From: Synchiropus splendidus
Taxonomy: Eukaryota; Chordata; Actinopteri; Syngnathiformes; Callionymidae
Direction of reading: 5' to 3'
Assembly: GCF_027744825.2 (NCBI RefSeq)
Contig: NC_071335.1
Location: 18,264,501-18,328,500, forward strand
Length of the DNA: 64,000 nt
Below are positions 36,910 to 48,740 of the stretch, piece after piece (the stretch's first letter is position 1; every line of letters starts with the position of its first letter). A program made the position numbers and the translations under genes. A model generated the notes under the pieces. The model was not told the DNA's origin, searched no databases, and worked only from the letters and a program-made list of their open reading frames with translations.

Positions 36910-39900
36910 TATATGACATTCATTATGAAAAAAAAAAGTAATATCTGCTCATCACCCAAAATAAAAATGACAACATGAAGCAGTAAGCAAGATAAGCACC
37001 ATTCAAATAGAATCTTAATTTGAAATAGGGAACTGGCCTTTTTTTTACTTTTTTTTTTTACTTATTCCATTACTGTAACTTGTAAAGCAAGAATCGACAA
37101 TTCCGCTTGCCGTTTTCACGTTACATTAAAATGAAGATTCGTGATTTATCTGCTGATTTGACTATACCATATGACCTTCTGAATACAACGCTGACATTTA
37201 CCTTGTTATTCACACATAGCATATTAAATAAAGGTCACAGGTTTGTGCAAGACTGCGAGCCATCGGTGAACCATGTGTCATACTACAGCTCATATGCCTC
37301 ATGTTCACTTCATCGCTACTGGGGAATGAATTGATCATCACATTAGAGGATGAGCGAACTGAAACAGAGGACAACTTCACTCTAAAGACACATTCTATTC
37401 ACGTTCAATGAAGATCAAGGTGAATAATTTCACTCTGCAGTTGCTTCAACGAATGCAACAAAATAGGTCACCTTGGCAACGGCAGGAAATTGATATCGAA
37501 TTTGTAAATGTAACGGTATATTTCTACGACGCGTCGGTTTATTTTGGAAGAGAGCTGCGTTGAAAATAGGTGTCTTTAATGTGTTTAATTCCGCTCACAT
37601 ATTACTCAATATTGGAAGGACCACAGCTTCAAAAAGACATTGTGGTTTGCTCAGATTTCTCGTGGCTTGGGACGGTTTCCAAAACATTATTTGAGAATAT
37701 AAGGCTCAGTGTTTGTCCTTATGACCTATTTGAAGTCCATTCATCAGAATTCCCTGTCTGCTCGCATTATTTCCATAATTTTACCTTTGGTGCAGGGCAG
37801 TACAGGAAGAGGTCAGTGAAACTGTGCTCGTGAAATTCATCCAATAGGATGCATTTGATAATGTCAAGAACAATTTGGCACTGGTTCGGGTTGTGCCAGG
37901 AGCATGTCAGCCTGATTTAGGTTCCCACTGTTTGGGCTGCGAGAGAGGGTCTCTCTCAACAGGCCTGGCTGCAGCTGGATTGCTAATACATAGGGATTAC
38001 TGTAGCACCGAAATGGGGCAGACAACGATGCCTTACACATGCATGTAGAACCAAAAAAAACAAAAAAATAATGCTCTCCCTGAATATTAAATGTGTCTCT
38101 GTATTAGTTTCAATTGTGTTATAAAGAAAATAATCAAATAAATAGATATGCGTGGATGCTTCAAGACTTGAATCGCAGAAACGTGTTAGATAACCAAACT
38201 TGACTGGAAAAAAACAAGCGCACAGGCAGAGGTTTCTCAGCATGTTGAGGGAATATATGCATCTGGTAATCCACGTCATGCAACACGACTGCTCAGCTCT
38301 CTTGAGTGGTGTTCTGTTAAGCATTAAACATTTGTTCGAAAGTGGTATTTTACGCTTTATACATTTGACAGTCTACGCCCTGAAGCAATTAATAGCATTT
38401 ACAGTTTTCACAACAGCACTCGACCTCATAACATGGATACTTGTGTTGTATTAGCAGACTACGCAGATCCAGCTCCCTTGTGCTTTGCTGAAGATTAAAT
38501 ACATTACACCGCTTCAATTTGCTCCTAAACACGCCGACATCTTTTGATCCTTCGGTCCTGAGGTCGTGTCTATGCCACAATAGTAGGGTGAGATTCCGGA
38601 TGTGGCAGACTGGAGATGGTAAACGCATTTCTCCTTTTATCCCTTATTTTTCAATACTTGGGAGTGATGGACAGATGGAGCTTCGTGGAATGGACTCCTC
38701 ATATGTAAAGCAAAGTACGCAGTATTGGACTTCTTAAAAATTCATGATGGTTTTATTGCTGTTGATAGTGATCAGGTTCTGAGGCTTCATGAAACACTTT
38801 CTTCATTTAAATGAAATATTTGGACTACAATGACACCTCACCCCCCCACAATCCCAACGGAGATTGTCACTTACTGAGTGGAAACTGGGCAACTCTAAGT
38901 GTTGATGCCAGAAGTGGAAAAAAAAACCAAAAAGCAAAATTTTTGCTTCACATCCGCTTGAAGTCACAGGGTGAATTTCAATTCCGTCCTTAATCTTCAA
39001 CCTCAGCCCTCAACCAAGAGGTTAAGTTGAGGACCAAGAATGAGGGAAGTGTCTTCCTCAATTTTGAGATTTGTCGGCACATACCTTTGGATTGGAGAAT
39101 ACCCATACTACCCACAATGCTTTGTGTATTTCCATCCAATAAAAATGGCGTCCAAAGCAGTGAAGATAGTGACTATTTTTCATGTTCTTAGCCCATTTTA
39201 TGGATAACTTACATCACTGTTGCATGATATTTCGTTGTATTTTATGATCTTTTCTTCTTCTTCTGAGTTTACAGACTGTACGCCACATTTGTGTAATGCT
39301 GCCCCCCACAGTCGGACACATCTGAATTTAAGGGGTGCACCATTTATAACTCACCCATAGCCCTTAACACTTGGTTTTGAGAACTATGGTCGAAGGTTAA
39401 GATTGATGGAGGAATTGGAACTCACCCTATTGCTGTTATATGATTTTAAAACTTGTAATACACCAATGATAAATATATGAGGTTCCCATGAATACTTTTT
39501 TCTGACTGGTGGCGGAAGCAGAAATTATACTGGATGTGACCACAGCCACGAGTGAGTAAGTTACCTTTTCCCTGAGAGAGGCTTTTGTTGTGACCCACAT
39601 AGTTTCAAACACCACTGCGGATTCATTAGGTGGAAGAATGCTAATCCATAATTGAATAATTTCCATGGTTTGGCGGTGGAGAACTAGAATTAGAGAGTGT
39701 GTGTATACAGTAAGGACCTTGCTGCTGTTTTTTTTTTTTTTCTGTAAATAAAGAAACATAACTTCTTCAGGGCTGCAAAACACTTTTAAGTCGTTCGGAA
39801 CTCAAAATATATGGCCTTGGGAAGAGAGGAAAAAAAAAGAGTACAGCACTTTAGTGGGAGTGTGAGACCTATTGCTGGTTGTGACAAAGAATTACTGTTT
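36910..39900. other. no gene recognised; weak P remnant near 38763-38812
   Basis: Unique-looking DNA with several poly-A/T runs. GGTTCTGAGGCTTCATGAAA at about 38774 resembles the inner part of family P, but arms and motif are not identifiable. The 115-codon minus frame at 39436-39783 has no recognised motif. Confidence 0.35.
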
Positions 39901-42596
39901 GTGTAATAAACACCGCAGTTGGAGCCCATTATTTCCCAGCCAGGTATTTAGAGATGAGTGTTCTTTCTTTGCTTTTCTGTACCCTACACAATACAGCCAT
40001 CGTAAATGATGATGCGTCCCAATTTTTTTTTTTCTTCTTTTTTTTTTTACAGTTTATTCATCATCGCCCTCCAAGTTTAGGCTTTTATGTCACCGTCTAT
40101 TCAAAGCGGAATTAATCCGCCGTCACACTCTCATCAGAGCAGGGTGCTGCGCGATATCAGCCGTCCGTAGGGACCCAAACTTCTCTGGCAGGTTTAAATG
40201 AGTACTTTCTTTTTCTGTTTGATTTACATCCAGTGATTAAATGGTGGGAGCGAGGGGAAGGCAGAAGTGTGAGGAGGGGCGAAAACACTTACATCAGCAG
40301 CTGAAAGGATCTTTCAATGCAAGACTGTTATTTTATCAAACTAAATCGTTCCAATACATCCACGCCTGCTTAGCGCACTCCATTACTGGCGCCTGCCTTT
40401 GATAAGCACATTGCAGGTAATGTGAGGTGAAGTCAGTCGATTGAACTGACTGAACCAGTGCGGTGACTTTCAATCATTTTCAATAGCTTCATTTTTTTTT
40501 TTTTTTGATTTGCATTAAATATTTGTTGAATGCTAGTCACTGCTTTTAACTTCATGAATGTGTTTCTTTGAGAGTAGTGAAAAGAAAAATGACCTCACAA
40601 TGGCTTGTGTACAGTATTAAATACTTTTCTGTAGTCAACCTATGTCCCACTCTCCGTACCAGTCGTTGGTCCATGTTGCATGTACAGTTCCTGCTAAATA
40701 CAATGGAAACTCTGAAGGTAAAGAAATATTTTATAAATGCAGAGAATGTAACGGTACACACAACTGATAGGTACTGACCTGAAAAAGAATCCAAACAAAA
40801 TGATTGATGTCAGACCAAAGACCGAGAAAACAGGATACAGTTCACTGGCATCTAAGGGGAAAATGTAATATGATGTGACTGAATATAAGTCAGCTCAAAA
40901 CAGCTGCAATACTTGATATAAAAAAATAAAATAAAATAAAATAAAAACTTAAAATTCAAGTTGCCAAACACATCCACTTAAGCTTAAGCTTAAGAGTTAA
41001 AAAAAAAAAAAGTCTCTGTGGCGCCACCTCATGTGAGGTGAGCCCAGTCGTTCTAATGTGTGGGTGGTTGACATAAGCCTCAGTACGGACATCACTGTTG
41101 ACACCATTGGTGGTCAAGCTTCCAGCAACCGAGATGTCAGTCGGACAATGGGCCGGATGAGCCCGTCCAGCCATCACATCATCCTGTGGCTGAGTTAAAG
41201 CACATAAATAACCGACTGGAATCAGCAAGCTCGTGCCAAAATTCATAGCAAATCCCCGCTGTTTGATGCGATATATGCACCCGAGGAGTGGACACGTCAA
41301 GTGAGAAAGAGAAAATCATTCAGGGGGACAAGAAGTCCCCCAGGCCTTTGGCTTTTCAAACACCAGAAAGGACAGGGAACAAAAAAAAAAAAAATAGTGT
41401 TGAATACCAGAACCAGCCCAGTCGCATTCATGGATGGCTCTGCACCTCATCCAATAAGAACAGTCCTTTTCTTGCAGCAGACGCCTGAGTAGGCAGAAGG
41501 ACCCTGCACAAACCTGGACTTGAGCTTGGCATCTTTTATAAAGCACCATTAAACATCCCTCGCTGGGTGCCCAGACACATATAAACCAGGGAATCGGGCG
41601 TTCCCTGCCGCATGATCTGCTTGAGAGGCTGGGTTTGCCCGCCAACCGCACTTCCGGGAGCGCAGGGACAGCAGATCTGACCACGAGATTCCCGAGACCG
41701 GAGGGAAGCTCTGCTCGCTGCGAAGAGCGCGTAGATCACGCAGTGGTTAAGGAACCACAACCTTGAAACAGCACTTGGAACTCTCCTCTTCCCTTCTTCA
41801 CGACAAAAGCAAGCACACAACTTCAGTACAATGTGATCATCTCATGTGACCAGTGAAGAGAGGCACAATCTGCCGGAGCTGAGGACATAAACATGACTCA
41901 AAAACAAATACAGAGAGAACAGTGAAGGGAACCGCCCACCCTTTATGGGGATGGGTCGGTAGTGCGCCCTGCACTCATGGCAGAGCACAAGCTTCACAAC
42001 CAAATGTGTTGGCTTCACTTGCCATGTTATTTTCCAATTCATATTTGGTTTTGTCTTTTGTGTAAACAGGAGACCAGATGAAGCCCATTCTTCACATTGT
42101 CATTTAACCATTCCTAACAATTCCAATGGGCATTGAGATCCGTAATTATAACTTACGGGTTCAGAACGGCCTGAAGACAGTCAGGGCTTGTTGAGATCGC
42201 TTTGACAAGTGGTGGTTAATATCAGACTGGAGTGGGTTTAATGAGAAATCAAACACCATTATTAGTTTCTGGAGAGAGAACAAAATATGTTTAACCATCA
42301 CTGGAAGTTTGATGATGTTGACAAACCTGTTGTTAGCGGCCAAAGTCCTTCTGCTTTGTCCACTTGAAAACACATCCTTTCCAGTCTGAGCTTTGTCCCC
42401 CGTCATTTTCAGTTCCTCATAAAGTGACTTGAGGAAATATCTGGGTGGACAGAACAAGATTACTGAAGTCTATGCGCCCATGTAGTCGACATCCCAAACC
42501 CATTTGTTGTGTTATAATGTAAACAGAAAAAAAGTATAGCAACATAAATATGTCGAGCAAAATGAACGCCATTCTTGAAGTGGACAGACGACAAAG
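39901..42596. other. no gene recognised; GC-richer part at 41560-41760
   Basis: 40070-40240 (GGAATTAATCCGCCGTCACA and following) looks like non-repetitive, possibly conserved DNA. (AAAAT)n lies at 40925-40946, and an AAGCTT palindromic repeat at 40977-40993. 41560-41760 is GC-richer with CpGs (GCACTTCCGGGAGCGC) and open frames on the minus strand, but no splice sites or motifs support a gene. Confidence 0.3.
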
Positions 42597-42628
42597 TCAC
42601 ACCTGATGGATTACTCCATCAGGTGTGA
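42597..42628. repeat. perfect 14 bp inverted repeat, 4 nt loop
   Basis: TCACACCTGATGGA and TCCATCAGGTGTGA are exact reverse complements separated by TTAC. A hairpin could form in single-stranded DNA or RNA on either strand. No gene is adjacent and the sequence is not repeated elsewhere in the window as far as I can see. Confidence 0.95.
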
Positions 42629-43188
42629 GTTATATATTTTGCCAATAAAATATATGACATGGCCACATTTTAAAGGTGGAGTCCATTATTTTCTGAAAAT
42701 GTTTTCAATAAGCTTTTCCATTGTCCCTCAAAAGTTGTCAACTGGGGACTTGAGGCCGAGACTACATTGAATAAATAGATAAAGTTGCGGTTGTTTGATG
42801 TTCACTTTCACTTCACCACCACAGTAGGCAGTTGCTGCCGTACATGTGATGTTCCACACAAGAGGACCATTGGAATCGCCAGAACCATCTGAGACGGTAT
42901 GAATGACCGACATATGTGTGAGGCCTTGGAGCCTCTCGCCATGTTTCTGTAGAGGACGCGTGACGTCACAGGCCCCCAAACCCCCTGCAAGCAGATGGCA
43001 CACTTGGATAATGATAAAGCAGAGGAAAGTAGACAAGTTCCATAAGGAACCTTGACAAAAAACAAGTGGTGAGAGTGATAGAATGACGACCACACATTGT
43101 GAGAGACCAATAATTTAAGGCGGATATAAACTCCATGGACATACAAGATTGCGGCAACCATTAAAAATGTGATATTAAAGCTGACAAA
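42629..43188. other. no feature recognised
   Basis: Minus-strand frames of 121 and 142 codons overlap here; neither has a recognisable domain or clear splice borders. Confidence 0.35.
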
Positions 43189-43245
43189 CACAAGATAAGA
43201 CAAGTTCAGATTAAATAATCCTTTATTACAGTGCAAACATTAAAC
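43189..43245 (-). mobile_element. LINE 3' tail fragment
   Basis: On the plus strand AAGATAAGACAAGTTCAGAT precedes TAATCCTTTATTACAGTGC, the reverse of a typical fish LINE tail (AATAAAGGATTA followed by TTATC-like units). Confidence 0.4.
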
Positions 43246-44022
43246 ATTAAAATATATTTCGAGGCACAAATATGACCAATAGTCAATTCTTTTTGGGTTA
43301 AAAGACGGGAGCAGGAGGGCAACAAACATTCCCTGAGTAGATTTACGCTTTGCTTGTTTTACATGATCTGGAATGCGCTTCGGTTTATGCTGATGTTTTT
43401 TTTAATGGAGTATGGGCTGTGCAGTGTTTGAAAGAACATAAATTTACATGAAAATTAAGTTCAGACAGATAATTATCATATCAAACCACAACAAAATATG
43501 ACATTAAGATGCACAAAATCCAATGTCTTTAACACCATTATTCATGCAACTTCTGGTCAAAATGGGATTATGTAAATCGATCTCTGTATGTCGCAACAAT
43601 TTAAGCAACATAAGAAGAAAGAGAGAAACCTCACAAAGGCATGTGGATGGATAAAACCAGAGGAGGAACAAGGGAGGTTTTGCCAAGCCTGGCAGGCAAG
43701 GACAGCAAGCTAATTACCCCGTAATGCTTGGATGTTAAACTACTCTCTGACAGTCACAGGGCTTTTCTCAGGGTGGATATATCCATTAGTCCATGAGACA
43801 GCAGTCGGCCAAAAGCAGTGATCACTGTGGTTACACCAGCCAAGCCACAATCAACCAACTGCCTACAGCTGGTTAACCAGTTGTGTCATGGGGTAAATGA
43901 CTTCATTTGACTTTTCAAGTGTTGAGTTAGCAAGTCACCGGACATGCAGCTTGTGTTTTACCTAGTCACAGAGTCAACCACTTTGACTTATACATTCAGT
44001 TACGGCAGCAATGAGTTGAAAT

Positions 44023-44027
<5 letters not shown>
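43246..44027. other. no feature recognised
   Basis: AT-rich unique-looking sequence up to a (TA)n tract. Confidence 0.4.

Positions 44028-44098
<71 letters not shown>
44028..44098. repeat. (TA)n microsatellite
   Basis: About 35 TA units, uninterrupted. Confidence 0.97.
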
Positions 44099-44102
<4 letters not shown>

Positions 44103-44482
44103 TTTCACTGTCCAGCTGTACCTCACATTTCTTCACTTCCATTTTATACACATGCTTGCATTTTCTTTTACCTCTTGTGATTTGTCATGGGCCTCAGGGT
44201 TTGAGACCAGAAGTGTCTATTATTTGTGACAAAAATAAACACATCCAAGCCAATTGCAGGCACAGAAAATGTGGTAGAAGCGAAAACAAACTGATAATGA
44301 TATGAATGATTGTTCTTATTACATTGTTGATGTTATGCCCCTGAATTGTCAGATGAATTCCTTAAAAATAACCAAGTACTGAATTCTGCAAACTGCCCCA
44401 TGCCTGTGTGTGTATGGCTTACATTCAAAAATAAAACAAAGAAAAACTAGCACACTATTTTTTCTTTTAATTTACATCATAG

Positions 44483-44669
44483 CAATGATGGGTAGATGTT
44501 GTCTAATTCAATTTTAATATTGATACGCTAAAGAATCTATGTAGTACATGCTGGAGATGGTAGATGAGAATTTATTGTTCAAGTCCAAACATTTTACAGC
44601 ACACTGTGCCATCTAGTGGGGTCTGAAAATCACGACACTGTTTCATGAAACCTCATCTACCCATCACTA
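44483..44669. mobile_element. foldback element family P, copy with intact right arm
   Basis: Starts CAATGATGGGTAGATG and ends CCTCATCTACCCATCACTA. The left arm is strongly decayed. The right arm is well kept and includes the motif at 44605-44619 (CCACTAGATGGCACA on the minus strand; only the last base departs from the CTCF core). It is followed after about 15 bp by another P copy. Confidence 0.8.
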
Positions 44670-44684
44670 CAATATACTATGTAT

Positions 44685-44950
44685 TATTGATGGGTAGATG
44701 AGGTATCGTGAAACAGTGTCTTCATTTTCAGAGACCACTGGATGGAGCACTTGCTTTAGAAAAGATTTGAAGTTTCATTGTATTACATGTGAACTTGTGA
44801 AGATTCTTGAAATCATGTGGTCTCACGGTTTAAAGCTATGTGAAGTTTCATGTACAACAGCAAATAAAATCCAAATGTTTTAGAGTAGAGAGTGCTTGTG
44901 GGGGCCATGATCAGGTCACTGTTTCGTGACGCCTCATTAGTCCATCACTA
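44685..44950. mobile_element. foldback element family P, second adjacent copy
   Basis: Starts TATTGATGGGTAGATGAGG and ends CCTCATTAGTCCATCACTA. The left motif is degraded (CCACTGGATGGAGCA) and the right one is lost. It is longer than the other copies because of extra internal sequence with a second GTGAAGTTTCATGTA unit. Confidence 0.8.
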
Positions 44951-45038
44951 GCGGTAGGCAAGGTTTCAAACACCCACATATTTTAAAGCCAGTTGTGGAT
45001 GTTTAGGGGATTAAACAAAAAGCAAATTGCTAGAATCA

Positions 45039-45165
45039 TTTAGACTTAGAAATAGACTTTCTTTATTGTCATTGCACAAAAACATATCACTATATCATGG
45101 CAACAAAATTTCTGTCTGATGCCTCCAGTTTCCAAAAACAAAAACAAAAACTATACGTCCAAATA
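45039..45165 (-). mobile_element. LINE 3' tail, copy of 15.6 kb element
   Basis: Plus strand TTTCTTTATTGTCATTGCAC, AAAAACATATCACTATATCA and TGGCAACAAAATTTCTGTCT are the reverse complement of 15600-15700. Again a (TA)n tract (45196-45214) sits on the upstream side. Confidence 0.65.
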
Positions 45166-45195
45166 AATAAATATCAGACAAATACTAACAAAAAT

Positions 45196-45214
45196 TATAT
45201 ATATATATATATAT
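45196..45214. repeat. short (TA)n
   Basis: About nine TA units, upstream (on the minus strand) of a LINE tail. Confidence 0.85.
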
Positions 45215-46964
45215 AACTGGCTTGGATTTGAGATCCTGCTACTACTTCTCAAATTGTTATTTATTAATTCTGAATCATTTCCATCAAACTTTTCCCTGAG
45301 ATTTAGACAGTAGTAATACGTACAGTCCCAGCAGGGGGTATATACTCTGGTTGTCAGCACAAAAAGTCATCCAATTTTTGCTTCACTGTTGCCCTCTGGC
45401 TACGACAGAACTTGGTTTTTCCATCTGTTTCTAACTATTTTGTGCTCAGCCTTTCTTTCCTCACTGGCGAATGCCACCCTGCTTGTTTTCACTTCTCCTT
45501 TCCCCTATAATTGTCAATTATTAGCGAGAGATTCTTTGTTATTTAAACCAGCGATGGATAATTCATACGCAAACTAAACTGCCCTCTCTCTCTCCCCTGT
45601 AATCTGGCTCTTTCCTCTCTGCTTTTAACCTCTTCTTCAGTTCTTGACTCACCACTCTATCTCACGCACCACCTCAGAGGTCTCACCTTCCACTGCGCCT
45701 CACCCATCATTGTATTTAATCAAATGGAACACATTAAAAGTGGCATACGCTGCAGACAATGGCTTTTATGATTGCCTGCCGTGTTCTGCCTGGTTGTGCT
45801 GCACAGCCCCATAAAATGTCATTTGTGTCACCTCATTTCATCAGGCCTTACTATACAGATGAAAAGGTGAAATACTGGAAATGGAAAGAAGGTGAGCAGA
45901 GATGTAAAGCTTTTCACATCTAGAGGGAGATTGTAAAAAAAAAAAAAAAAGTGACAGTGGGATGGCTTTATAAGGAAGGAAGATGAATGGAGGGTGGTCA
46001 ACGCCCCTAAATCTACTTCGGTGAAACCACCTGTTTTACTTCTGCAGCCAAGAAACCTTATTGAAGACGGTTTAATGATCCGGAAATGACACAAAATAAA
46101 ATGGCAGGCTATTTACATACATGAATAAATAATAATTTGTATAAGTACATTTACCATGCGATTGGTTGCAGCAGCAACATAATGCTTGTAATGCAGTCTC
46201 TTTCGAGAGAATGTCATACACTTCTAAAAATGTACATAAAATATAATAAATAAATAAAAATCTGAATTTTACAAATTTGAGATAAACTCCCAAACATGTT
46301 GAACTTTACAGTCCTTCAAATCAGGCCGTCTGAAAATGATATTGGACGGCTCAGATTTCCGTAGACTGCGGGAGTTGTTTAAGAATGCAACCATGAAGCT
46401 CATGAAATGGTGAAAATATGTTTCATGGAACAACCTCTGCAGACATACCACCATCACAAGCACACTTGACCGCAATCACCTGAGGCCTTCAAAACGCTCT
46501 GCGGGCTTCCATTTCTCGTCTCATCCTCAAGCGGCTTGTGTTTTTTTCGCGTGCACAGCGCCAGACCTAAGACTCCGACCTTTTCTTGTCGTGTTAACTA
46601 GTTTCTTGATCTATCTGTTTTCAGGAAAATCATGCCATCTGCAACCTGAGCCTCTCAAAGCCATCTTCACTGTCGCCCTTTATCATCATCAGGACTCTTG
46701 ACCACTGAGCTGCCAGCTCTCGCTGACCCTTCAGCACTCTTGAACTCCAACCATCCTGCATCACATACCTCCCAATGAGAGCCATTCAACCTGTGAAAAA
46801 AAAAAAAAACCTCCCCACAATAACACTACTTTTTGGTCCAATTTTCCCTCTCGCAGTATGGAAATAACTGTCCTAAATTGGATGATAAAAGGTTGTAATT
46901 CTTCAATATTTCATCTACTACTTTTTTTTTTTACATTATCTTCATGTCGTTTTCGGTACGATAG
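45215..46964. other. no gene recognised
   Basis: Pyrimidine-rich stretches (45580-45700) and poly-A runs at 45938 and 46797. An acceptor-like CTATCTGTTTTCAG at 46624 has no paired donor. Nothing else is supported. Confidence 0.4.
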
Positions 46965-47968
46965 TGTCATGTCCGCATTCTTCATGCTTTCATTTGTGTG
47001 ATTCCCTGCTGTGTCTCATTTCCGTTTCCTTGTTTTCCCCTAGCTTTCCGTTCATCAGCGCATCAAGTCGTGGATATCAACACCTCGGTGCCAGCTCGTG
47101 TCCGACGGTAAACTCTCCCAAGACTCCACTCTCTCATTTGTTTCTCTGAATATTTGAAATCCTGTGCAGTGTTGGCAACTCCCTAGCATCGGAAGTAGCT
47201 ATTGGCCCGCCCAGAAGTAGCTAAAAGTCGCTAGACGAGCGAGCGGTCCAATCAAAACATGAGGGGTGGCGGGTTGTTGAGTGTCTGCCTGTGAGTAGGT
47301 GAGGAAAAAAAAACAGGGAAGCGACAGTCCGCGCTGTTCTCAACTCCGCCCCTCTCTGCCTGTGTCTCTCTTCCACTGCCCCTCTCTGTCTCTTTCTCTG
47401 AACGGTAAAAGAGAGAAAACGACGCAAGTATTTTTCCCCTCCCTCGAATTTGGAGCCTCTGATCACCAAAAAAAGTCGCTCGATTTGTCGCTAGTCGCTT
47501 TTGTCTAATTTTCTTGCTAGGAGTGGTCCAGAAAGTAACTAAAAATAGCGACAAAGTCGCTAAGTTGGCAACACTGATTCTGTGCACGCTTGATTCCCTA
47601 GCTGCTTCCTTAGTTGTCGTCTTTCCCGCTTCGTCTTGTGTTTCCACGATTGCTTTCCGGTTGTGTGAGTGCTTTGTAAATCTCACTTTTGTTTTCTGAT
47701 AAATACCGTTATTTCCTAGTGTGTGTGTGTGTGTTTTGGGCCTCGCGAGTTGATTTCCGAGTGCGTTCTCTCTGTTAGTCAAGCTTGAGTACAATTTGCC
47801 TCTTTTCTGTGCCAGGTTTTTTCCCCAGCCCTTGTGTGTATTTTATATCTGTTCGTCTGTGTATAACTTCGTCGTTGTTTATTAAATCTTTGAGTTAATC
47901 TCCACTCTGAGTCTTTTGTCAGCCAGCACACACTGCACCTGGGTCTGATCGCACAGTCAGCCATGACA
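46965..47968 (+). mobile_element. solo LTR interrupted by a hAT element
   Basis: The unit begins TGTCATGTCC and ends GCCATGACA, has the canonical TG/CA termini, and is flanked by the 5 bp direct repeat GATAG (46960-46964 and 47969-47973), as expected of an LTR retrotransposon insertion. TTTATTAAATCTTTGAG near 47879 gives a poly-A-signal-like ATTAAA. Removing the inserted hAT element leaves an LTR of about 0.59 kb. No gag, pol or second LTR is present, so recombination between LTRs probably removed the interior. The orientation follows the ATTAAA signal. Gypsy-type affiliation is a guess. Confidence 0.8.
47167..47576. mobile_element. hAT MITE nested in the LTR
   Basis: Terminal inverted repeats CAGTGTTGGCAACT and AGTTGGCAACACTG agree at 13 of 14 positions. 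The flanks ATCCTGTG (47159-47166) and ATTCTGTG (47577-47584) are an 8 bp target duplication with one mismatch. Internal repeats of AGTCGCTAG occur toward both ends. The 410 bp body has no transposase. It inserted after the LTR did. Confidence 0.92.
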
Positions 47969-47973
47969 GATAG

Positions 47974-48719
47974 AGGCCAGAGTCTATAGCTTCCAAGATT
48001 ATCCCAAATACTATCAATGAGCTGCCTTGGCAACAGCAATAAAAACGGCATAACAGTCGAGGGATTGAAGGAGGGCAGTTGATGCCACATCTCTTGCTAC
48101 CCCACCAACAATACCACCCCCTTCCTCCTGCTCCATTAGTATCGTGAGCATATTGGGCTTATTAAATTCTAATTGTCTGTAATGGCCGCCCAGGCTCTCT
48201 GAGGCGCCGTGTGACGGTGCGAGTGAATGGAGGTATTTGTTTGGCTAATTGGAAACCGTTCGGCTCCCATAAGTGTTCTACTATTTGCTGCTGTTTAGGG
48301 AGGATCTGATAAATAAAAAGAAAAAAAAAAACGGATAGGAGGCGCACGTGGTGAGCAGGAGAGGAGACTGTAAGAGGAGCACCTTGGGGGTATTTACCGG
48401 TGAGAAAGAATATGAAAAATCAATGAGGACATAATGAGCTTCATTTAGAAAGTTGTCAGACACTGCCAGAAAGGCTGTTTAGCATGCTGGAACCTGTTTC
48501 TGAAAGGCTTTCCATAACACAGCAGGTATATGTTGCAGCAATACGGAGAGTTCTGGTAGGTAAAAACACGTATTTGCACTCGAAGCACATAAATCATGCA
48601 TTATACATTCCTGCTTAAAATGCCAGAGCTGCCCTCCTTAGTTTGGCAGCTGGAACCTATGATTTTAACCAACCCACTTCGCCGACCACATTAGGAATGT
48701 CCTTGCTTTCCTGTCTTAC
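47974..48719. other. no gene; possible conserved noncoding DNA 48160-48310 and 48580-48720
   Basis: 48160-48310 (TTATTAAATTCTAATTGTCT, GGCTAATTGGAAACC) and 48580-48720 (ATAAATCATGCATTATACAT) are repeat-free and homeobox-site-rich, an appearance often seen in vertebrate conserved noncoding elements. This is an impression, not a measurement. Confidence 0.3.
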
Positions 48720-48737
48720 CTGCATCCCAGAGGTTAT
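48720..48737 (-). CDS. candidate 18 nt microexon
   Basis: On the minus strand a pyrimidine-rich acceptor (TTGCTCTCTCCGCTGCTCAG) is followed by ATAACCTCTGGGATGCAG and then the strong donor GTAAGA. The 18 nt length keeps frame, as neuronal microexons often do; one reading gives ITSGMQ. No flanking exons are visible and short motif pairs arise by chance, so this stays speculative. Confidence 0.2.
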
Positions 48738-48740
48738 CTG

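Noticed and set aside
38763..38812. Possible further family P copy
   Set aside because: Only one short block matches (GAGGCTTCATGAAACACT); arms and motif are absent.
39436..39783. 115-codon minus-strand frame
   Set aside because: Starts near a poly-T derived Lys run, lacks splice sites and motifs.
41560..41760. GC-richer segment as a possible promoter or first exon
   Set aside because: No coherent motif set, donor or CpG density comparable to a CpG island.
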